NCBI RefSeq assembly: GCF_902859735.1
Contig: NZ_CADIJY010000003.1
Span: 186,001 to 250,000, forward strand
Length of the DNA: 64,000 bases
Reading direction: 5' to 3'
Source: Achromobacter aegrifaciens
GTDB lineage: Bacteria; Pseudomonadota; Gammaproteobacteria; Burkholderiales; Burkholderiaceae_B
Shown here: positions 31,151 through 40,239 of the stretch, in pieces
How positions within the stretch are numbered: position 1 is the stretch's first letter
Layout of the letters: the number at the start of each line of letters is the position of its first letter
Translations under genes and position numbers: made by a program
Notes under the pieces: generated by a model
Told to the model about the DNA's origin: nothing
Database searches by the model: none
What the model saw: the letters and a program-made list of their open reading frames with translations, nothing else

Positions 31151-31326
31151 GGTCTGATGGCTTCTGAGATTTGACGGTGATCAATACCATGGTAAAGGTA
31201 TTAATCCTGAGCAATTATCGTACAATCAGGCGGTTTTGCTTTGGGTTCGACCCGCAACGTGTTTGCCGAGGGCCTTTTCGTGTGAGCAGGCCCTAGTCCT
31301 TAGCCATACCAAGAAGAGCCATTCCA

Positions 31327-31680
31327 ATGAAGTTGCGAACCTCTCTGAAGTACACGGTATCCGTGTTGGCCGCGATGGCATCCTGTGCGATCGCCGGCCA
31401 GTCTGTTGCTGCAGACGCAGCAGTGGTCGGTAATGTCCAGAACGCCCGCGACAAGGTTTCCATGTGCATCGGTTGCCACGGCATCGAAGGCTACAAGGCA
31501 ACGTTTCCCGAGCTGTACCACGTGCCGATGATCGCTGGGCAGAACGCCAAGTACATCGAAACCGCCCTCAACGAGTACAAGAAAGGCGCGCGCAGCCATC
31601 CCACGATGGACGCCATTGCCGGCAGCCTGTCCGACCAGGACATCGCCGATCTGGCCGCGTACTACTCGAATCTCAAGTAA
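31327..31680 (+). CDS. Small class I cytochrome c
   Basis: 117 residues with a signal peptide cleaved near VAA-DAA. The haem site is Cys47-Ile-Gly-Cys-His51, and the likely axial methionine is in HPTMDAIAG near 95. It is a periplasmic electron carrier of the c4/c553 type, one domain only. It lies 12 bases before a second monohaem cytochrome, and the two probably act together or feed a terminal oxidase. The 176-base upstream gap holds a TACAAT hexamer near 31221 that could be a -10, without a convincing -35. Confidence 0.9.
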   Translation: MKLRTSLKYTVSVLAAMASCAIAGQSVAADAAVVGNVQNARDKVSMCIGCHGIEGYKATFPELYHVPMIAGQNAKYIETALNEYKKGARSHPTMDAIAGSLSDQDIADLAAYYSNLK

Positions 31681-31692
31681 GGGGGCAAACAC

Positions 31693-32055
31693 ATGAATCG
31701 CTACATGCTTGCCCTTGCGGGCGCGACCCTGGCCATGACGGGCGTTGCCGCCCAGGCGCAGGACCTGGCGGCCGGCAAGGCCGTCTTCGACAAATTCAAC
31801 TGCGCTTCCTGCCACGGCGCCGACGCCAAGACGGCCGTGGATCCGGCCTATCCGACGCTGGCTGGCCAGCACGCGGACTACCTGGTTCACGCCCTGAAGG
31901 CCTACAAGCGCGGCGCGTCCGGCAGCGCGGCCACGGCCAACGTGCGCAAGAACCCCATCATGGGCGCTTTCGCGACCCAGCTGTCCGACCAGGACATCTC
32001 CAACGTGGCGGCATGGCTGTCGGCGCAGCCGAGCGACCTGGGCGTGCGCAGGTAA
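31693..32055 (+). CDS. Small class I cytochrome c, second of a pair
   Basis: 120 residues with a signal peptide ending near AQA-QDL. Haem binding is at Cys37-Ala-Ser-Cys-His41, and NPIMGAFATQLSDQDISNVAAWLS near 87-110 holds the axial methionine. It shares the layout of the preceding cytochrome (YPTLAGQHADYLVHALKAYKRG against VPMIAGQNAKYIETALNEYKKG, each read in two parts), so the pair looks like the two halves of a cytochrome c4 encoded as separate genes. The two genes are 12 bases apart. A terminator follows. Confidence 0.9.
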   Translation: MNRYMLALAGATLAMTGVAAQAQDLAAGKAVFDKFNCASCHGADAKTAVDPAYPTLAGQHADYLVHALKAYKRGASGSAATANVRKNPIMGAFATQLSDQDISNVAAWLSAQPSDLGVRR

Positions 32056-32082
32056 GCCGTCCGGATCCGTTCCGCAAACAAG

Positions 32083-32111
32083 AAAGCCCTCGGTCGAGGG
32101 CTTTTCTTTTT
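32083..32111 (+). terminator. Terminator of the cytochrome pair
   Basis: AAAGCCCTC-GGTC-GAGGGCTTT followed by TCTTTTT, 27 bases after the second cytochrome stop. Confidence 0.85.
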
Positions 32112-32256
32112 CCGCCGGGCCGTCCCAAGGAAAAATAGCCCCCTCGGGGGGCAGCAAGCCGAAGGCGCAGCGTGGGGGCTTTTCTTTTTCCGCCGGGCCG
32201 TCCCAAGGAAAAAAAGCCCCTCGGGGGGCGGCAAGCCGAAGGCGCAGCGTGGGGGC
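32101..32256. repeat. Tandem 78-bp repeat, two copies, each with a leftward terminator
   Basis: Copy 1 is 32101-32178 and copy 2 is 32179-32255, differing by a few bases and one deletion. Each contains a GCCCC/GGGGC hairpin that, on the minus strand, is followed by T residues (copy 2 at 32209-32229), so the pair forms tandem terminators for the DUF1841 gene ending at 32262. From memory, similar GCAAGCCGAAGGCGCAGCGTG-type stretches are common between genes in Achromobacter; I could not check this. Confidence 0.8.
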
Positions 32257-32261
32257 GGTGC

Positions 32262-32720
32262 TCAGCGGCTGGCGCGCTGGCGGATCAGGTCGATATAGGT
32301 GTCGCTGTCCAGCGGCGTGCCCAGGCGCTGCGCTTCCCACACCACCTGCCCCAGGCATTCCATGATTTCATGCGCGGCCTGGTGCGCGTCGCCGCGCGAC
32401 ACCAGCTGCTGGTAGGCCTGCCGGATTCCCGGCGGATGGTCGATGGACAGCTGCTCTGCAATGGCCAGATGCATGGACAGGTGCAGAAAGGGATTGGTGC
32501 GCCCCTTTTCCACCGAGTATTCGGCCGTCATGGCCTCGGGGTTTTCCAGGTCGCCGTGGTATTCGGGATGTTCGATGATCCAGTCCAGCGCGATGGCCTC
32601 GAGCGGTGTCAGCACTTCGGAGGCGCGATGCTTGCGCCAGGTTTCGATGAAGAATTCGCGGACTTGGTCGCGTGAGGGATTGAACATCTGATGGGGCTGA
32701 AAAGCGGGCTGGTGATGCAT
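32262..32720 (-). CDS. DUF1841-family protein
   Basis: 152 residues from ATG 32720, or 141 from ATG 32687 (MFNPSRDQVREFF, where relatives I recall usually begin); neither has a strong ribosome site. The family marks are MFNPSRDQVREFF, LTPLEAIALDWIIEHPEYH near 38-56, NPFLHLSMHLAIAEQLSIDHP near 76-96 (His-rich), and HQAAHEIMECLGQVVWEAQR near 112. The function is unknown; the conserved histidines suggest a metal site. No neighbours share its strand, and it is followed by tandem terminators inside the 78-bp repeats. Confidence 0.87.
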   Translation of the reverse strand: MHHQPAFQPHQMFNPSRDQVREFFIETWRKHRASEVLTPLEAIALDWIIEHPEYHGDLENPEAMTAEYSVEKGRTNPFLHLSMHLAIAEQLSIDHPPGIRQAYQQLVSRGDAHQAAHEIMECLGQVVWEAQRLGTPLDSDTYIDLIRQRASR

Positions 32721-32890
32721 TATTTTACCGCCGCGCGCGGGCCGTCAGGCCCGCTGGCCCCTTTGCGATATAGAATTGGTTGCTATCGGCCATCCAGTGC
32801 GCGGTTCCCGTGGGCGATCTTCCCCGCCGGAACGGACGCTTCCCGATGCCGGCGCGTGCAGAAAAACCACTCGGAGCAAATGGAGCATTC

Positions 32891-34147
<1,257 letters not shown>

Positions 34148-34182
34148 TTGCCCTGGGCGGCTTGCCGCGTATATTTTCCTTG

Positions 34183-34213
34183 AACCCGCCCGCCATCATG
34201 GCGGGCGGGTTTT
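34183..34213 (+). terminator. Rho-independent terminator of icd
   Basis: AACCCGCCCGCC-ATCAT-GGCGGGCGGGTT followed by TTT, 35 bases after the icd stop. Confidence 0.92.
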
Positions 34214-34270
34214 GTGTACCTAGGCAAGTGGCATTGTGCATGCCGCGTCGCCTTTCTTTGGTTGAGTGTT

Positions 34271-35530
34271 GTGCCCCGACTGTATGTTTCCTTGGCCACA
34301 TGGCTTACGTTGTTGGTTCCTGCCCTGGCTTTGACCAGTGCCGCTGGAGGACCGGCGATCATCTATTTGACAGGTTTGATTGCACTGATCGCGCTGGCCG
34401 CCAACGCGATCAAGCGCTACGAACCCATGGATTTCCGAGCCATGTGGCCCATGGCGCTGGCATTGCTGCTGCCGTTACTTTGCTTATTCATTACGTCCTT
34501 GGCGCGAGGCGTCTGGAGCGGCTCCGAATTGGAAAAACTGCTCCGGTTTGCGCTGGCGGTGCCGGTGCTCTGGCTATTGCTCAGGGCGCCGCAAGCGTGG
34601 TTGAAGCAGATCCAGTGGAGCATCCTGGCCGGTGCGCTGGCGGGGGCGGGAATTCTGATAGTCGCCATGACGTTCTGGGACAGAGGCGCAGTGGTCGATA
34701 TTGGGGGCCGTTACAATGCAGTCGCCTTCGCCAACATGACCTTGCTGTTCGGTTCGATGGCCTTGTTATCCATCGGTTGGGGCGCCACGACGCGCTGGCC
34801 GCGAGCCGAAAATGGGCTCAAGGTACTGGCTTTCGTCCTGAGCGCATGGGCCACCTGGTTGTCCCAGACCCGTAGCAGCTGGATGCTACTTCCCATACTG
34901 GCCGTGGTGTTCCTGCTGGGGCTGCATGGCTGGAGCCGGCGCCACAAGATGTATTGCGCTTTCGCGCTCAGCGTGGTTCTGGTCGTTAGCGCGCTCGGAA
35001 TCTGGAACTTCAGCAGTCGCATGAAAGAGGTTGTGACGGATTTTCAGAGCTTCTCCACGTCGGCCGACCGGGACACCTCGTTTGGCATCCGTCTTCAGCT
35101 CTGGCATGCGTCGATCCTCATGTTCCAGAAAAGCCCCGTCGTGGGCGTGGGCCCGAGCAATTTCCGTGGTGAATTGTTGGAGCTGGAAAAGCAAGGCGTG
35201 GTGTCGCACGAGGTCGTCGACGGTTATGGCGAACCCCACAATGACCTGCTGGCCGCCTTGTCCGGATACGGGCTGCTGGGCCTGCTGAGCAGCCTCGCAC
35301 TGTATTTCGTGCCGGCTTACATTTTCCTGCGCCGGCTGGCCAGCAATGACCGTGTCATACGTGTCGGCGCACAGTTGGGCTTGCTGTTCTGCCTGGGCTA
35401 TTGCGCATTCAGTCTGACTGAAATGATGTTCCGCAATATGCGCAGCGTACCGACGTATTCCTTGATCGTAGTGGCGCTGATCGCGTTGACCACGCCGCGC
35501 TCCGCAGGCGCCGCACGGGCTCCGGCCTAG
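34271..35530 (+). CDS. O-antigen ligase/polymerase-like membrane protein (WaaL/Wzy superfamily)
   Basis: 419 residues from GTG 34271; a further in-frame GTG at 34214 lies on the tail of the icd terminator and is unlikely. About ten to eleven membrane segments are visible with one large periplasmic loop near 255-335. The superfamily marks are WLSQTRSSW near 195 (the conserved SxTRS) and the loop end [12 protein letters not shown] then [19 protein letters not shown], with the conserved His-Asn. Such proteins join glycan chains to lipid A core or polymerise repeat units. No other surface-sugar genes are nearby, so it is an orphan here. Confidence 0.83.
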   Translation: MPRLYVSLATWLTLLVPALALTSAAGGPAIIYLTGLIALIALAANAIKRYEPMDFRAMWPMALALLLPLLCLFITSLARGVWSGSELEKLLRFALAVPVLWLLLRAPQAWLKQIQWSILAGALAGAGILIVAMTFWDRGAVVDIGGRYNAVAFANMTLLFGSMALLSIGWGATTRWPRAENGLKVLAFVLSAWATWLSQTRSSWMLLPILAVVFLLGLHGWSRRHKMYCAFALSVVLVVSALGIWNFSSRMKEVVTDFQSFSTSADRDTSFGIRLQLWHASILMFQKSPVVGVGPSNFRGELLELEKQGVVSHEVVDGYGEPHNDLLAALSGYGLLGLLSSLALYFVPAYIFLRRLASNDRVIRVGAQLGLLFCLGYCAFSLTEMMFRNMRSVPTYSLIVVALIALTTPRSAGAARAPA

Positions 35531-35570
35531 GAAAGGGCTGTACAAAAGGCGGAATGAGCCGCCACGACGA

Positions 35571-35606
35571 AAAAAACGCAAGGCAAGCGCGCCTTGCGTT
35601 TTTTTT
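35571..35606 (+). terminator. Terminator after the ligase-like gene
   Basis: AACGCAAGGC-AAGCGC-GCCTTGCGTT flanked by A-run and T-run, about 45 bases after the stop codon. Confidence 0.9.
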
Positions 35607-35750
35607 ATGGGCCTTGCGTTAAATCAAACGCCCTCTGCAGTCTTGGTGAAAACCCTGGTGCTGTCCCTTATTCTGACGGAATACATACATAAACCGTCAC
35701 ATTCTGCCTTGATTAGTTTCATTGGGCGGGTGAAGAAGGATGAGAGGACT

Positions 35751-37292
35751 ATGAAGAATTCCAGCTTGCGCAGGGAACTGCTGTGGTTTGTGTTCGCGGT
35801 CGGCGCCGTCGTGCTGGCCCTGGGCGCCTGGGACGCCTGGGAGCGCCGCGCCGAGATGGTGGCCGAGCGCAGGAGCGAGCTGCGCCACGTCCTCGATCTG
35901 GCGTCCGGCATCGTGCGCAATGGCAAGCAAAGCGTGCGCGAGGGCATGCCCCTGGACGAGGCCAAGCGCAATGTGGCGCGCCGATTGGCGCAACTGCGTT
36001 ATGGCGAGGACGGCTATGTGGGCGCCTTCGGCGACGGCTACGACCTGCTGGTGCATCCCGATCCCAAGCTGGTCGGCACCAACGTCCGGGCCGTCAAGGA
36101 CAGCGCCGGACAGCCGATCTTCGAAAACCTCTATGCCCAAGGCAAGGCGGGCGGCGGCTTTACGCGCTACCAGTTCCCGCGGCCGGGAACGGATCGGGCG
36201 CTGCCCAAGATCAGCTATGCCACCTACGACGCTGACTGGGGCTGGTTGTTGTTCACGGGCCTGTACGTGGATGACGTCGATCAGGCGTTCTACGGCACTT
36301 TGTGGCGGCAAGGCGGTGTGACGCTGGGCCTTCTGGTGTTGCTATTGGCGGCGGCGCTGCGCTTTTTCCGCACGCATATCCTCGGTCCGCTGGACCAGGC
36401 GGTGGTGGTGTGCGAGCGCGTGGCCAATGGCGACTTGTCGGGCAGCGTGCCGCGCAATCAGCGCGGCGAGATCGGCCGCCTGTTCGACGCCCTGGCGCGG
36501 ATGCAGCAACGCCTGGACGGGGCGGTGCGCAGCATTGTGCATTCCACGGCTTCCATTGCCGCGGCCTCGCGGCAGATCGCGGCGGGCAGCATGGACCTGT
36601 CGGACCGCACCGAGAAGCAGGCCGCCGCGCTGGAGCAGACCGCCGCCAGCGTGGAGCAGATCACCGCGACCGCGCAGCAGAGCGCGCAACATGTGCGTGA
36701 GGTCAGCGCGCTGGCCGGTCAGGCAGCGCAACTGGCCAGGCAGGGTAGCGATGAAACGCAGCACGCCATCGACGCCATGCGCGAGATTTCGCATAGCTCG
36801 CAGCGCATCGACGAGATCATCCGGCTGATAGACGAGATCGCGTTCCAGACCAACATCCTGGCGCTGAACGCCGCGGTGGAAGCGGCGCGGGCCGGAGAAC
36901 AGGGCCGGGGCTTTGCCGTGGTGGCGGGCGAGGTGCGCGCGCTGGCTCAGCGCTCGGCCACCGCCGCCAAGGAGATCAAGACGCTGATCGAAGCGTCGGC
37001 GGATTCGGTGGCTCGTGGCAGCCAGCGCGTCGAGCAGGCCAGCGCGACGATGGGCAACGTGCTGGAGTCCGCCGCCACCAGCGCGCCGCTGATGGGGGAG
37101 ATTGCCACGGCCTCGGCCGAGCAGAGCGTGGGCATCGAACAGATCAATCAGGCCGTGACGCATCTGGACGGCGTGACGCAGCAGAACGCCGCGCTGGTGG
37201 AAGAGTTCGCCGCGTCGGCTGGCGCGCTGCGCGATCAGGCGGCCGAGCTGGCGAATGCGGTGTCCGTCTTCAGGCTGTCTGCAGCCGCCTAG
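35751..37292 (+). CDS. Methyl-accepting chemotaxis protein with a periplasmic Cache domain
   Basis: 513 residues from ATG 35751 (AGAAGGATGAGAGG upstream). TM1 at about 10-30, a single-Cache sensor at about 35-185 ([28 protein letters not shown]), TM2 near 188-210, HAMP, then the signalling coiled coil with the tip [27 protein letters not shown], read in two parts, near 360-390. The C-terminus ends VFRLSAAA with no NWETF-like pentapeptide, so it probably depends on other receptors for adaptation. It overlaps the converging DapA-like gene by 23 bases. Confidence 0.92.
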   Translation: MKNSSLRRELLWFVFAVGAVVLALGAWDAWERRAEMVAERRSELRHVLDLASGIVRNGKQSVREGMPLDEAKRNVARRLAQLRYGEDGYVGAFGDGYDLLVHPDPKLVGTNVRAVKDSAGQPIFENLYAQGKAGGGFTRYQFPRPGTDRALPKISYATYDADWGWLLFTGLYVDDVDQAFYGTLWRQGGVTLGLLVLLLAAALRFFRTHILGPLDQAVVVCERVANGDLSGSVPRNQRGEIGRLFDALARMQQRLDGAVRSIVHSTASIAAASRQIAAGSMDLSDRTEKQAAALEQTAASVEQITATAQQSAQHVREVSALAGQAAQLARQGSDETQHAIDAMREISHSSQRIDEIIRLIDEIAFQTNILALNAAVEAARAGEQGRGFAVVAGEVRALAQRSATAAKEIKTLIEASADSVARGSQRVEQASATMGNVLESAATSAPLMGEIATASAEQSVGIEQINQAVTHLDGVTQQNAALVEEFAASAGALRDQAAELANAVSVFRLSAAA

Positions 37293-38169
37293 GCGAGCCC
37301 TGCACCACGTTCATGGCCCGCTGCAGGCGCTGCCCAAGCTCTCGGCTGGCGCTGGTCATGGGCATGCGCAGCTCATCGGTGATCAGGCCCTGCATCGAGA
37401 GGGCGCGCTTGATCGGAGCAGGATTGGGTTCGGTAAACAGCAGGCGGATCAGGCCGCGCAGGGGCTCGAAGAGTTCGCGCGCGGCCTCCGCGTGGCCGTC
37501 TCGGGCCAGCTGCATGACCTCGACATAGCGCTCGGGATAGATATGCGCGGCGGCCGGGATGGCGCCGAGGCCGCCGGCCAGGAAGTGGTCCAGCAGGGCC
37601 ATATCTTCCCCGCATAGCGGCGTCAGCGTGCCGCGCCGGTTCAAGGCCGCCAGTACCGCGGGATTGCATTCCTTGACGGCGCTGAAGTTGGGCAGCGCGG
37701 CCAGCGCTTCCATGGTTTCGACCGTCATGGTGACGCCGGTGCGCTTGGGGATGTTGTACAGGATGATGGGCCGCTGCGTGGCCCAGGCAATCTGGCGGTA
37801 GTGCCACAGGATGCCGGCCTGCGAAGGGCCCAGGTAGTAAGGCGGTGGCACCAGGTAGCCGGCCGGCTGGTACTTGTCCAGGCGCCGGATGGCGGTTGCG
37901 ACGCCGCGCGTGTCCACGCCGCCCGCGCCGAACACCAGCGGCAGCGCGTGCGGATCGCTCGATATGGCTTCTATCATGTCGACCTTTTCCGGCACGCTCA
38001 GCAGATTGCCCTCGCCGGTGGAGCCAAACAGCACCAGGCCGGCGATACCTGCGTTGCGGTAATAGCGGGCCAGCGCCTGCGCGGCGTCCAGGTCCACATA
38101 GCCGCCGCGCATCGGCGTGACCATGGGCAGCCAGATGCCTTCAAACGCGGTCTTGCGTGGCGTGTCCAT
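37270..38169 (-). CDS. DapA-family aldolase (dihydrodipicolinate synthase/N-acetylneuraminate lyase superfamily)
   Basis: 299 residues forming a TIM barrel. The Schiff-base lysine Lys166 is in AVKECN and Tyr138 in [15 protein letters not shown] near 49-54 is the carboxylate-binding loop. It may be 4-hydroxy-tetrahydrodipicolinate synthase or a catabolic aldolase of the same family. The neighbouring porin and unknown gene, and the lack of other lysine genes, leave this open. The 3' end overlaps the chemoreceptor gene by 23 bases. Confidence 0.88.
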   Translation of the reverse strand: MDTPRKTAFEGIWLPMVTPMRGGYVDLDAAQALARYYRNAGIAGLVLFGSTGEGNLLSVPEKVDMIEAISSDPHALPLVFGAGGVDTRGVATAIRRLDKYQPAGYLVPPPYYLGPSQAGILWHYRQIAWATQRPIILYNIPKRTGVTMTVETMEALAALPNFSAVKECNPAVLAALNRRGTLTPLCGEDMALLDHFLAGGLGAIPAAAHIYPERYVEVMQLARDGHAEAARELFEPLRGLIRLLFTEPNPAPIKRALSMQGLITDELRMPMTSASRELGQRLQRAMNVVQGSPRRLQTA

Positions 38170-38172
38170 GGC

Positions 38173-38496
38173 TTACTGCCCCGTCATCGCGTATGCGGGA
38201 AGCACCGGACCGAACTCGGCGCGGGGCAGGCCCGACATCACCGCGTGCATCAGCGCATCCAGCTGCCCGCGTTCGCACTGCAGTTGCAGCACGCTTTGCG
38301 CATGGACGTGATCCACCGACAGCACATAGACGCCGATGCGTTCGCCCAATGCGCGATGCAGCGCCAGCCGCACGTTCAGTGCGTCCAGCGTGTCTATCCT
38401 GATGGTCAGCGCGACTCGTTCGACGCGGGCGTGCGTACGCTGCGCGGGCAGGATGTCGGACATGGGGGCGAGGCAGGCTTGAAGTCGGGGGATCAT
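38173..38496 (-). CDS. Hypothetical protein, possibly ACT-like
   Basis: 107 residues from ATG 38496, or 96 from ATG 38463; the frame is open to 38628, and none of the starts has a clear ribosome site. The alternation VERVALTIRIDTLD-helix-IGVYVLSVDHV-HAQSVLQLQC-helix resembles a small beta-alpha-beta-beta-alpha-beta (ACT-like) domain; this is a guess from pattern only. It ends 3 bases before the DapA-family gene on the same strand and follows the porin, so these three may be one transcript. Confidence 0.55.
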   Translation of the reverse strand: MIPRLQACLAPMSDILPAQRTHARVERVALTIRIDTLDALNVRLALHRALGERIGVYVLSVDHVHAQSVLQLQCERGQLDALMHAVMSGLPRAEFGPVLPAYAMTGQ

Positions 38497-38640
38497 GGCG
38501 GGCAGCGGGACCGGAGGCGCCGCTTGCGGCGTTCCGGGGATCCGGTTGGTTAATGACGGTTCCACTATAGGAAGCGCGCCGTAAATCCTGCCGATAAAAG
38601 CGGACGCAGCGCGTAAAAAACGCGTCAACGTCCGGGGCGC

Positions 38641-39417
38641 TCAGAACGTCTTGGTCAGCGACAGCAAGCCCGTTGCGCGGCCCATGTCGCGGCCGCGCGT
38701 ATTGGTGTAGACGGCGCGGTCCGCGTTGGTGTCCAGATAGGCCAACGAGACCGACAGGCCCCGGCCGAAGTCCTTCGTCAGCCCCAGCTTCCAGTCCGTG
38801 TAGTTGCCGTTGTCGACGTTGCGCACCAGTTGCCGGCCGACGTGCGCGTTGACGGTCAGGCCCCAGACGCCCGTATCGAAGTTGCCGGACAGGTCGAAGT
38901 ACTGGCTGTGCTTGCTGTCGGCGAAGCCGAACAGGTTGGTCAGGGAGAGGGAGTACTTGAACATCAGAGGTCCATAGCCGATGCCGGCATACAGCTCGGT
39001 GGTGTCGGGACTGGTGTAGCCGGACGGATAGTCGCCAGGGTAGTAGTACTGCAGGACGCCCAGGTCGACGGGCACGTCCTGCGCGAGATTGCCCTTGTAG
39101 CCGCCGTAGAAGTCCATTTCCACGGGCGCGGACACGTCGCTGTTGCTGTCGTCGAGCCAGCTGATGCTGGAGTTCCAGTTGCCCAGGTAAAAGCCGCTGG
39201 AGTGGGCCAGGTCGAATCCGCCCTGGATGGCCGGCTTGTTATTGCTTTGCATCAGGCCGCGATAGCGGTATTGGCTGGCCAGGGTGACGTTGGCCGTCAA
39301 CGTGAGGTCGGACGCGGCAGGCGCCGCTTCGGCGGGCGCGTCGGCGGCCAGTGCGTTGCCGGCTTGCGAGGCGGCCAGGGTCAGCAGCGCGAGCGCGGCC
39401 AAGGTGTGGCGGGGCAT
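38641..39417 (-). CDS. TorF-family putative outer-membrane porin
   Basis: 258 residues from ATG 39417 with AGGAG upstream. A signal peptide ends near ALA-ADAP. The mature protein is a series of amphipathic strands, beginning LTANVTLASQYRYRGLMQSNNKPAIQGGFD, read in parts, near 40-70, the hallmark of the TorF/Gcw_chp family, and ending with aromatic Phe (SLTKTF) as outer-membrane barrels do. The substrate is unknown. Confidence 0.87.
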   Translation of the reverse strand: MPRHTLAALALLTLAASQAGNALAADAPAEAAPAASDLTLTANVTLASQYRYRGLMQSNNKPAIQGGFDLAHSSGFYLGNWNSSISWLDDSNSDVSAPVEMDFYGGYKGNLAQDVPVDLGVLQYYYPGDYPSGYTSPDTTELYAGIGYGPLMFKYSLSLTNLFGFADSKHSQYFDLSGNFDTGVWGLTVNAHVGRQLVRNVDNGNYTDWKLGLTKDFGRGLSVSLAYLDTNADRAVYTNTRGRDMGRATGLLSLTKTF

Positions 39418-39534
39418 GGAATTGCTCCTACTGTTGGATGGGACCGCAACAATAGGAGCAAGCGCGTAAAGGCCGAGACAAGACTTGCGGGTTGCGCGTA
39501 AACGCGGCGTCAATGCGCGTCCGGGGCGCGTGCC

Positions 39535-40227
39535 TCAGCCGGCGAAGCGGTAGCCCACGCCGATCTCGGTGAGCAGGTAAACGGGCTGGGCGGGATCCGC
39601 TTCCAGCTTCTGGCGCAGATGGCCCATGTAGATGCGCAGGTAGTGGTTGCTTTCCACGTGCGACGGACCCCACACCTCGCGCAGCAGTTCGCGGTGCGTC
39701 ATGACCTTGCCGCGATGCGCCAGCAGCGCCGCCAGCAGGCGGTATTCCATCGCAGTCAGGTGCACGTGCTGGCCGCTGCGCTCCACCACGCGTTTGGCGA
39801 AGTCCACGCGCACGTCGCCGAAGCTGATCTCGGAAGCATTGCCCGCGCCGCCTCTTGCGTGCCGCCGCAGCAGCACGCGCAGGCGCGCCAGCAGTTCGCT
39901 GACGCCGAACGGCTTGGTGAGGTAGTCATCGGCCCCGGCGTCCAGCGCGGCGACCTTGTCGGCCTCGGCGCTGCGGGCGGACAGCACCAGTACCGGCACC
40001 TCGGTCCAGCCGCGCAGTTCTCGGATCAGGATCATGCCGTCTTCGTCGGGCAGGCCCAGGTCCAGCACCACCGCGTCGGGCTGCCGGGTGCCGGCTTCGA
40101 TCAGGCCGCGCTTGACGGTTTCGGCTTCGTGGACGACGCAGCCCTCGCTTTCCAGGGCCTGGCGCACGAAGCGCCGGATGTTGGCGTCGTCTTCAATGAT
40201 CAGGACGGTAGGCTGGTAATCGAACAT
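39535..40227 (-). CDS. kdpE: Response regulator KdpE
   Basis: 230 residues. Receiver domain with phospho-acceptor Asp56 in VVLDLGLPDEDG, and an OmpR-type winged helix at the C-terminus (VHLTAMEYRLLAALLAHRGKVMTHRELL, read in parts). It activates kdpFABC when potassium is low or turgor falls. It lies 12 bases after kdpD. Confidence 0.95.
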   Translation of the reverse strand: MFDYQPTVLIIEDDANIRRFVRQALESEGCVVHEAETVKRGLIEAGTRQPDAVVLDLGLPDEDGMILIRELRGWTEVPVLVLSARSAEADKVAALDAGADDYLTKPFGVSELLARLRVLLRRHARGGAGNASEISFGDVRVDFAKRVVERSGQHVHLTAMEYRLLAALLAHRGKVMTHRELLREVWGPSHVESNHYLRIYMGHLRQKLEADPAQPVYLLTEIGVGYRFAG

Positions 40228-40239
40228 GCGTTGCGGCGT

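Noticed and set aside
34214-34271. Upstream GTG 34214 as the start of the ligase-like gene
   Set aside because: It begins immediately after the icd terminator T-run, so the message would hardly include it; GTG 34271 gives a normal membrane-protein N-terminus.
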